Source: Galaxea fascicularis (Eukaryota; Cnidaria; Anthozoa; Scleractinia; Euphylliidae). Taken from it: DNA of 64,000 bases. The stretch lies in the NCBI GenBank assembly GCA_948470475.1, contig OX419339.1, positions 13,957,363 to 14,021,362 of the forward strand, written 5' to 3'. The notes beneath the pieces were generated by a model. That model searched no databases. It was not told the origin of the DNA and saw nothing but the letters and a program-made list of their open reading frames with translations. The position numbers and the translations under genes were made by a program. Positions 35,539 to 44,200 of this stretch are shown here, piece by piece (within the stretch, counting starts at the first letter, position 1; each line of letters starts with the position of its first letter).

Positions 35539-36147
35539 CAAAGCGTAAATCGCAACCGCAAGTTTTCCGAGCGACTTTATTAATTCCTGCAATGTCCAAA
35601 TATTTTTCGGCTTACAGAGCCGCTCTGATGACCAAAACGGGTTTGATTTTTGCAGTATTTTGCTTCAGATTTATTGATTCCGAATCCAAGTTGTGTTTCG
35701 ATGTGATTTTCGACAGGCGATTGACAGTAGCGTGATTTCCCCTAACCAATCACAATTCTTTGCTTAGCATAGCAACCAATGAGTATCATTCATTTTGTAT
35801 AGACAACAGGTTGTGTCAAATGCCTTTTCCTTGTTTGTCAAAGGGAAAAGGACCCGCTTCAGAGTTATTTTGAGGTAAACAAGCTTTTTTATAGTACTTT
35901 GTTTCTATATTATATAAAACAGATTCTATCGCCTCGTGTGCCACTTTTTTGTTGTTACCATATTTTGACGTCATCTGTGATGTATTACTGAAAAAACGCA
36001 CGGCAACATGGAATTCATCTGTTAACAAGACAACGCTGTTCGGGTCAACTTGTCACGCAACGCCTTTTTCTGAAATAAACTTTCTTTGACGTTGATGTTG
36101 TGGTGAAAAATAAATGAAATGTGGATTAGCGTTGTCTGTACTCTTAG

Positions 36148-36218
36148 CGACAACGATATCCGTCATATTCGTCATCACAATGGTCTTGACCGCTGTGATG
36201 ACGAATATCGTTGTCGAT
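36148..36218. repeat. hairpin, ~27-bp arms
   Basis: GACAACGATATCCGTCATAT, then TCGTCATCAC, pairs with GTGATGACGA and ATATCGTTGTC. A further inverted pair (GCTGGTGGACGG and CCGTCCACCAGC) lies at 36431-36493. Confidence 0.7.
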
Positions 36219-36493
36219 TACACACAATGCTACCACATTCGATATTTTTTATAAATGAAATTCCAAAGAGTAAAGACAGAATAATTTTGCCAGCACAATG
36301 CATTGATTATCAGCTATTATTAGCAGTAAGCAAATGAACTGTTTTAAGTTTAGCTGTCAACACAGACTAATCAGCGCCATAGGTATCAAATGAGATTTAA
36401 GTGAAGGTGGTTTTACGTTACGACAACGCCGCCATGCTGGTGGACGGTAAACAATAGGTCTCTCATTAGTTCGTTCTGTCCGTCCACCAGCAT

Positions 36494-37058
36494 TTGTTCA
36501 TTTCACTATTGTTATCTGAGTCTAGAGAGATTGGCTGCAAACCACCTATACCTTTCATTTTCTCCTTCAAAATGACCAAAATTAAGACAGCAATATTCTG
36601 CAGATGTCCTGCGTTGACAAACACGTGCGGCTTTTTAACTTGTTTGTAGACATAATACAAAGTTCGAACGTAGTCTAAAATTTCTTACTTAACGGGTGTC
36701 CTCCGTTCATTGAAATTAAAAATGCGCTAAACATCTGTTGCGACTTGTTCCAAAAATGCTCATTCGTAAGTGACCACCGTGCTCAGTTCTTGCCAACCCC
36801 TGAACTCCAACGCCACAAATTGTAGTAAGAACAGGTTTTCCTGATTTAGAATCAGTTTCATAAAAATTCCTCGTCTTGGGCCATTTTAGCTTCAATGAAA
36901 ACAAAACGCGATGATGAACATTTCCATGCATTACGCCTGATTGCGTTTTGCTTATTCTTTTGGAGAATCAATTTCGTTCTGGTATTCCGTAAATCCATCT
37001 AAAATGTTGACACGAAACATAAATACCCTTCCTCGAAATAACCAGACACTGATTTTAA
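36494..37058. other. gap: no feature recognised
   Basis: No supported coding sequence, RNA gene or repeat end. Confidence 0.4.
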
Positions 37059-37513
37059 GGGCCCGATTACATGGCGAATTTCAGCCCGGGCTGAAATTTC
37101 AGCCTGGTTAACCGGGCTGAAACTTCAGCCCGGCTTCTGAAACAAATCCTCTTAAAATCAAATTGTCGATTACATGGAGAGTGATTCTGCCCTGGGCGCA
37201 TTTCAGCCCGGGCTGAAAATCCTAGCCCGGTTTGCCCAAACCGGGCTAGGATTTTCAGCCCGGGCAAACGGGCCAGAAAATCTGAAAAAATCTCATGTAA
37301 TCGAAACGGAATTTCAGCCCGGGCTGAATAGTGAGCTTGGACATGCGCAGTGATTTTGTTTTCCAGGAAACAAGATGGCTGCTGCTAGTAGGAAGGAAAA
37401 GTTAATATTTCAGCCCGGGCTGAAGTTCGTAATGTAATCGCAACAAAATTTCAGCCTGGTTGACCGGGCTGACATTTCAGCCCGGGCTGAAATTCGCCAT
37501 GTAATCGGGCCCT
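37059..37513. repeat. MITE built from iterated TTTCAGCCCGGGCTGAAA palindromes
   Basis: The ends GGGCCCGATTACATGGCGAA and TTCGCCATGTAATCGGGCCC are inverted copies. Inside, TTTCAGCCCGGGCTGAAA or half of it recurs many times, with ACCGGGCTGA spacers and a ~60-bp hairpin at about 37200-37265. The element is a palindrome made of smaller palindromes. Confidence 0.9.
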
Positions 37514-37642
37514 AAGAGAGTTCGGAACCTTTTAGGTCAGGCAAACGTTTTTGAAAGGAATTGTCCAATAACTGACCATTTCTGTGAAGCGATTCCTCGT
37601 CTCGGTACCTCAGCACCCCTTTCTCTTCCTGAAAACGTATCT

Positions 37643-38764
37643 ATGCTCGTCCGAATGTGACAAAATAGCAAAATGGCAATTTTTCATGTCAAGATATATT
37701 TTCCTAAATCAAGTCTTTTATATTCATGGCAAGTTTCTATATATTCATGTCAAAACAATTTATTCCTTGTCAATGCGACTTGCTAGCTATCAAGTGTTTG
37801 TGTGTGTTTTTTTGTTTGTTTGTTTTTTTTTTTTCATGTCAATTTACGTGCACAATTTTATACATCAAGAAAGACTGGTGACGAGCTGGGTCTTTTGCCA
37901 AATTTGGTTATTTGGCGGGAAACCGACATGGCGGATGAAAGGAGCGAGAACTGACAGGAACTCATGAGAAGGATAGTTCACAGTGTGAAAAGAAACGAAA
38001 CCAGTAACGGCAATGACAATGGAAGTACTTCGAATTCGGTTCAAAATAGAGCGAGCAATGCCGAAGAAGAATTAAATCCGTCCATCTGAAGAATACACCT
38101 TCTCTTAATGCTTGAATCTGTTCGACGGACATCGTAAAGAAGTCCAGAATATGCTGGGGATGAAATACCAGCGCTTGAACCTGTTGTAATGTCCTTATAG
38201 TCAATTTCCTCATTATTATCACAGTATAGCTTTCCAGTGTCTCCAAGATTCGTCTCAGGGCGTTCAAAAGTTGCTCGATGTCGCATTTGAGAGCCCCTTG
38301 GTGAGGACGTGATTCGGTTATGCGTTGATACACGACACGTAATGTTTCTTCATACTGTTCTAGTCTTCTCGATAAGAACTCAGCTTGGTCGCCATCGCGC
38401 ACATCCAGGTATGCGGTGCATTGACTGAAAATAGACAAGATATTTGAGAAAAACTCTTCCGCGTTGGGAATGAAGAAATTGTCGGCCGCCATGTTGTTTT
38501 TCCTGCGGTCTGTTCCCAGACTCCCCCGTAGTCAAACCCGAGCTCATCACCAGTCTTTCTTGATGTATAAAATTGTGCACGTAAATTGACATGAAAAAAA
38601 AAACACACACACACTTGATGCTAGCAAGTCGCATTGACAAGGAATAAATTGTTTTGACATGAATATATAGAAACTTGCCATGAATATAAAAGACTTGATT
38701 TAGAAAAATATATCTTGACATGAAAAATTGCCATTTTGCTATTTTGTCACATTCGGACGAGCAT
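37643..38764 (-). mobile_element. non-autonomous DNA transposon, 1122 bp, ~240-bp TIRs, 8-bp TSD
   Basis: The left arm (37643-37890) and right arm (38537-38764) are inverted copies. Both ends begin ATGCTCGTCCGAATGTGACA. The arms differ mainly in the length of a T/GT-rich microsatellite. Both flanks carry ACGTATCT (37635-37642 and 38765-38772), a perfect 8-bp target duplication. Between the arms is a minus-strand frame starting just inside the right arm. An 8-bp duplication fits hAT-, P- or Zisupton-like transposases (family knowledge). The superfamily is not settled. Confidence 0.85.
37962..38492 (-). pseudogene. truncated element-encoded protein, N-terminal part
   Basis: ATG at 38492 opens MAADNFFIPNAEEFFSNIL. 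A charged helical region follows (DQAEFLSRRLEQYEETLRV, then RITESRPHQ and LLNALRRILETLE), and further on SVEQIQALREG and FRWTDL. In layout this resembles N-termini of uncharacterised cnidarian/fish integrase-like proteins, where a QL..LR..GF.WT segment leads into a helix-turn-helix (recalled, low certainty). Reading beyond FRWTDL runs into low-complexity sequence near the left arm, so the catalytic part has been deleted. Confidence 0.45.
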
Positions 38765-38930
38765 ACGTATCTTTGGAGCTAAATGTTTGTTGGTGTAACG
38801 AAGAAGTCGGCATAACACGATTTATATTCTGATAGTTCATTGACCATCTGGTGTTACCTGTTTTAACCCTTATGAGATGGAAAGGCAACGAATAGAAAGA
38901 GGTCTGGGGGCGAGGAAGGTGAGTGCTCTG

Positions 38931-39161
38931 GCGTGCGTTTCTCGAAACTCCCGAAACTTTTCGGGCGCATTTCTCGTGCCATAATTTCCTGGCGTATCTT
39001 AAAAACGAAGATATTTCCAGGCATGAAATTTTGCAACAAATTTGCCCTTTCGCATCTTGAAATCATAGAAAAAGATCAACTTTTTAGAATAAGCGGATCG
39101 CAATTTTGCTAATGGCTTTTCGGGCCCGAAAAGTTTTCGGGAGTTTCGAGAAACGGGCCCC
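38931..39161. repeat. MITE with TIR CGTTTCTCGAAACTC, copy 2
   Basis: The same modules as 15096-15331: CGTTTCTCGAAACTCCCGAA, TTCGGGCGCATTTC, AGGCATGAAATTTTGCAACA, then TTTTCGGGCCCGAAAAG and GAGTTTCGAGAAACGGGCCC. Same orientation as copy 1. Confidence 0.85.
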
Positions 39162-40926
39162 CTGATCTCAGCTTTCTTCATATCATCCGACAAGATATAC
39201 AGTAACACCCTTTATATTTCCATCTCGTATTTTCAGTTATTTGCAGGTATGAAGAGAACATGATAATAAGTGAAGCAGGTGGCAGGTGCGCAAGTAAGCT
39301 CTGTTTTCGCCGGAACGGTGTTGTTTTTGCGTTTGTGTGGCACGAAGAAAAGACTACACGAGTATCGCAGCATTCTTATGCCCGTTTCACAGGTTGTTTT
39401 ACCGGGGCCATAAGGAGTAATATATCACATCTCCAGCGATAAGTTGCATGAGCCTTACCGTCCACCCTATTAAAAACAATTCCTTTTACTGTTACATTAA
39501 GGCGGAAATCAAAACCTTCGACCACCTTTTTTTTTTCTAGATGGTTCGATTCGTCACGTCTCAACTGCGCATTCAGTTGTTTCAATATTACTGTGGATTC
39601 TCCTACTGGGAAAACTCAACGTTTCCAAGACAGCAAAAAGGGTCTTAAAAATAAAAAAAAGAAGGTCTAACTGACTGGTTCTACTCAAGATACATCACAG
39701 AACGTTGACCGTCAAAGAAGCGCCCACGCTTAGAGCAGATCCGCATGTGAATTATCATTAAATGGAAAAACCTTAGCAATTTTGACAGTCGAATAAAGTA
39801 TATTACCTTTGAAGCGGTTTTGGTTAGCCATGGCAATCGACGACTTCAATTTCACTGTCTGGGTTTTCAATTTTTACAATATTGCCCACAGTCCTCAGAA
39901 TTACATAATTGACTAATATGACTTTAATACGTAAAATCCTTTTAAACGGATGGCTGCCAAAAAGCCATACACAGCTACCCACTGTGCGGTCACGATAGGT
40001 CACACTTGACATGCACAAAATCTGTTATAAACTTTAGAAACCAATCAAAACATGCATTTTCCTCTTTAACAGACAACTGGGCATTGAACCGGAAGATTGT
40101 TATGCGTGATTTGTCCATTGATGGTACTTTAAAATGCAAACAGCGACAACATTGTCCGCTTGCGTTTTTCCGCTGTCTCAAGAGTAAATAAAAATTAAAT
40201 ATTTAGTTCCTCCAAACGAAATATCATGTAAAAGACAGCGTATCAAATTTGAGTGATGCAGATACTGTGGGTATACAAACACGTTGAATTGTCTTACAGG
40301 CGTTCTTTCCTCCAAAAAAACGAAGAAGAAAAAGCACTCCAATATTATCTGAAAAATTATTTAATTATTCAATTTCAGCCGTTGAGTTGACATGGCAAAT
40401 AACAGATCCTTTTGATGATTCTAATTCCTTAATGGTATTGGGGAAGAGATCCCCGAAAACTCTCTAAAAGTACTTACTTCAACATCTATTTGTCAATCAA
40501 AACAACATTTCGTCGATGGTTTTGTCTTTTCAGCGTCAGCTTTCAAAGCTTTTATCCCAATACATCTCGTCTGTGTTATGACATTGTGGCTTTTTAGTTT
40601 GACGGAACACTTTTAGCGCCAATGCTAAACAGCATCTTTGTTATATTTACTTCTTGAAGTATAAACAACGTTTATCTTGACCAGTACCATAACAAATGTA
40701 AAGAAAAGAAGCGGGAAAATGTACAGGTTGATGTTGGTTATCAAAAATTTCAGTCAAGAGCTATATATTTTGCATCAGTTGAACTTAAGGCCACGCCTTA
40801 ATTTTGTCAAGGTGAAGACTGTGAATTGAAGACTGCTATCAGCCACTTTCTTTCCTTTTTACTTTTCTTCTTTTGAAATTAGTAAATAAACTTTATTTTC
40901 AAACACGGATTCGGCAATGACATTAC
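39162..40926. other. gap: no gene recognised
   Basis: Intergenic sequence up to the retrotransposon insertion. Short open frames on both strands show no motif or exon context. Confidence 0.4.
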
Positions 40927-41058
40927 TTTCAGTAATCGCTTCGAACAACACGCACTCGACATAAAACAACAACCACATGTGTATTATAATTTAGAATCTC
41001 TCCTTACAGCATTGAAATTATATCTTACCACGTGACATAAATGCCAATCAATTTGACA
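40927..41058 (-). repeat. 3' LTR of the BEL/Pao element
   Basis: 132 bp, on the minus strand beginning TGTCAAATTGATTGG and ending GATTACTGAAA. Contains CACGTG and TATAAT-like words. One difference from the 5' LTR (GCTTCG against GTTTCG on the + strand, near 40939). Confidence 0.95.
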
Positions 41059-41068
41059 CTCCCCGCAT
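41059..41068 (-). other. polypurine tract
   Basis: GATGCGGGGAG immediately before the 3' LTR on the minus strand, where plus-strand DNA synthesis would be primed. Confidence 0.6.
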
Positions 41069-41249
41069 CTGTCTCACCAGTACTTTGAGACAGATGTATT
41101 GATAAACAGTAACAAACTTAAAACAAGACAAGCGATTAATAAGTTCAAAGACGTTGGCTTGCAGTATCAGTTCCCCTGCAACCACACGATACAAAATCAC
41201 AGCATTATAGAAAAAACGTTCAACTGTCGAAACAATACAATTGAAGGTC

Positions 41250-44200
41250 TTACGACCTAAGTCTACGTAAAAGTTCTCCATCCATCGCCGCTCTTCGGCG
41301 AGGTCTGTCAACAGCAACAACTGGATTTGGAACTTGTTCGGTACGCTGGACTTCTGTCAATGTGTCCACGTTTGATTTCACCTCCATAGGGAATAAATGC
41401 TTGATACTCCTCCTAATCAAGGTTCTTGAATCTGCTACCTGTACGACTGCCGCTCTTATCTTTCCGTCACGTCCTACCAACAGTTCCTTTACAATCGCCA
41501 ATTTCCACAGCGCTCTCTTGGTTGAATCGTTCTGAAGTAGTACCACGTCACCAACAGCAATTTCACCATTACTGCCGTTCCTTCTCGCGTTTGTAGCGTG
41601 GGTTTCGCGTAAGCTAACCAAATACTCCTTCCTCCATGTTACTGTGAATTGGTTTAACAGGCGTTTCTGGTTTCGAGATCGTCGCGTCAATGCCTCATAG
41701 GTACTAATAATTTCGAAATGGTTGGAATTAGCAGTGTTCTGCAAGCGTCGTCCGTTGATCAAGTGTGAGGGCGTAAGCGCAAAATTAACACCGTCGAGGT
41801 CATCACAAACGTAGGTAAGGGGCCTGGCGTTAATGATCCCTTCAACTTCTGTTAGCAAGGTTCCAAGCTCTTCAAAACTCAGACAACTCCGTCCAATCAC
41901 CTTTTTGAGTGTGCGCTTTACGGTTTGGACTAGACGTTCCCAAAAACCACCCCACCAGGCGGCCTTCTCCACTATAAATTTCCAGGTAACACCATTGTTC
42001 GTCAGGTAATGAACAACCTCCCTTGCTCTTGCTATCTTCGCAATGTCCTTCGAAGCGGACTTGAAAGTTCTAGCGTTGTCTGAAAGTAATGTGACGGGTA
42101 ATCCCCTTCTACTTGTGAATCGACGAAAGGCTAGTAAAAAGGCGTCCGCAGTTAACCTTCTCGTTAGCTCTAGGTGAACAGCTCTAGTGGATGCGCATGT
42201 GAACAGGCATATATATGCCTTTGCGTCTTCTGTAGTTTCGCCCTTTTCTGTTGTGTACAGCGGTCCGGCGAAGTCAACACCTGTATGTGTGAAAGGTGGG
42301 TCGTCTGAAACTCGCTCTTCGGGTAACTGGGGTGATTCTAGTAGTGAGAATGGTTGTCCCTCCACCTTTCGACACCTGACGCATCTTCGTACAATCCGCT
42401 TGACGTTTTGTCTTCCACGTATGACCCAGAAACGCTCTCTTAATGCGGTCAGCGTCGTGTTCACTCCACTATGTAACATGCGGTCGTGAGTTTCTCTGAT
42501 TATCAAATCTACGGCGTAATGCTTCGATGGTAACAACATCGGAGTCTTGTCGTCTTGGTGAAGTGAACTGTTCTGAATTCTTCCTCTGCATCGTAGAATA
42601 CCTTTATCATCCATGTAGAGGCCAAACTGTCGCACAAGAACTGGAACAGGGGAATTTCTCGGGGCCATCAAACGACGAACTTCTTCTGGAAATGACTGAC
42701 TTTGGATGGACTTAATCCACAGTTCTTCGGAAAACTGTACTTCATCGGCATTCAATTCCAATCTCCCCTTTATCCTTGACCTTCTTGTGAATCGCAAAAC
42801 ATAAGCAGTGACTCGTAGTAGTTTCTTCCAACTGCTGTAGCGGTTGGCGTCAATGATTTGATGTACGACACTCCGAAAAACTGATGCACTTGTGGCCAAA
42901 ACATGCGTAGCGGTTGGAGGATTCTTGATGATTTCCTTCATGGCGTTTTCGGTTTCGAAGCAGCTGTTCTGTTCTCGCGACCATTCTGTTTCGAGGTTGT
43001 ACAGAAATTTAGGACCCTTCCACCACTTGCTGTTTACAACCAGTTCACTAGCAGTCATTCCGCGCGAGGGAATATCGGCTGGATTGTGTTGCCCAGGACA
43101 GAAATTCCACGACTCCGGAGTTGTGTCTTCTCGAATCTCTTGGACTCTGCTCATCACGTACTGCTTCCAAGGTTTCGTGTTTTTGATCCAACACAACACG
43201 GTCATGGAATCCACCCAAAACACGGTTTTCAATTTCTGTGGTAAGGCCTTCTGTACGGTTTTAGCCAAACGTACTAGGATCGTGGCACCAAGCAACTCAA
43301 GCCTGGGAATGCTTTGTGTCTTCAACGGTGCGACCTTCGTCTTGGATGCAATTAAATTAACATCGACACGCCCATCCTCGTAAACAGAGCGAATGTAAAC
43401 GACTGCTGCATATGCTCTTTCCGAAGCGTCACTGAAACAGTGAAGTTCTGTTGATTTAAGCTGGCTTGGCTTGCTATCGAAATAACATCTCGTAACGCGT
43501 ACATTGTTCAGCGTGTCAAGGTCGGAGATGAGAAGATTCCATTTCTTCAAGTGTTCGTTTGTCAACTGATCATCCCAGTTAGTGTACTCCTGGCAAAGTT
43601 CTTGAAATAGAACCTTCCACTGTATAACAAACGGACTCAGCAATCCCAGAGGATCAAATATTTTGGACGAAATCTTCAGTAACGATCGCTTAGTTGTAGG
43701 GAGTAACTTGGCTTGGTTTGACAGATCTGACAAGTCGAAAGTAAACTGGTCGGTTTCAATGTTCCAAATTGAACCTAGCACCTTGACAGTGACATTGTCG
43801 GCGTCTGTATTGGCACCAAAGGACGGCCCTGTAGTGGTCTTTGCGTACGACTCGTCCTCTTCGGCAATGGACTTCGTGCCCTTGGTTACAGCTTGTGGAA
43901 CTACACTGTCACTTGATCGATTTATCGCTTCTTGTACAGCTCTCGAATTTGTCTTCCATTTGCGTAAATTGAATCCACCTCGCTGCATCACTTCTCTAGA
44001 CTTCGAATACAATTCTAGTGCGGCCGTTTCACTCTCTTCGCCAGTAACAAGATCGTCTACGTACAGAGAGTTCTTCAGGATTTCAATGAATTCCGCTTGA
44101 AATTCTTCCGGTACCTGCGAATCCAAATGATGACGAATCGTCGATGACAAAATTGCTGGTGATGGTCTGAGTCCAAACACAAGTCTAGTGAACCTCAAAT

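Noticed and set aside
37584..37967. Frames on both strands with the same residues (left arm +, right arm -)
   Set aside because: They are the two inverted arms of one transposon and include a poly-T/GT microsatellite; they are not genes.
41048..41320. Small minus-strand frame at the 3' end of the BEL/Pao element, considered as an accessory or envelope gene
   Set aside because: It overlaps the end of gag-pol in another frame, runs into the LTR, and has no signal peptide or membrane anchor of an envelope protein.
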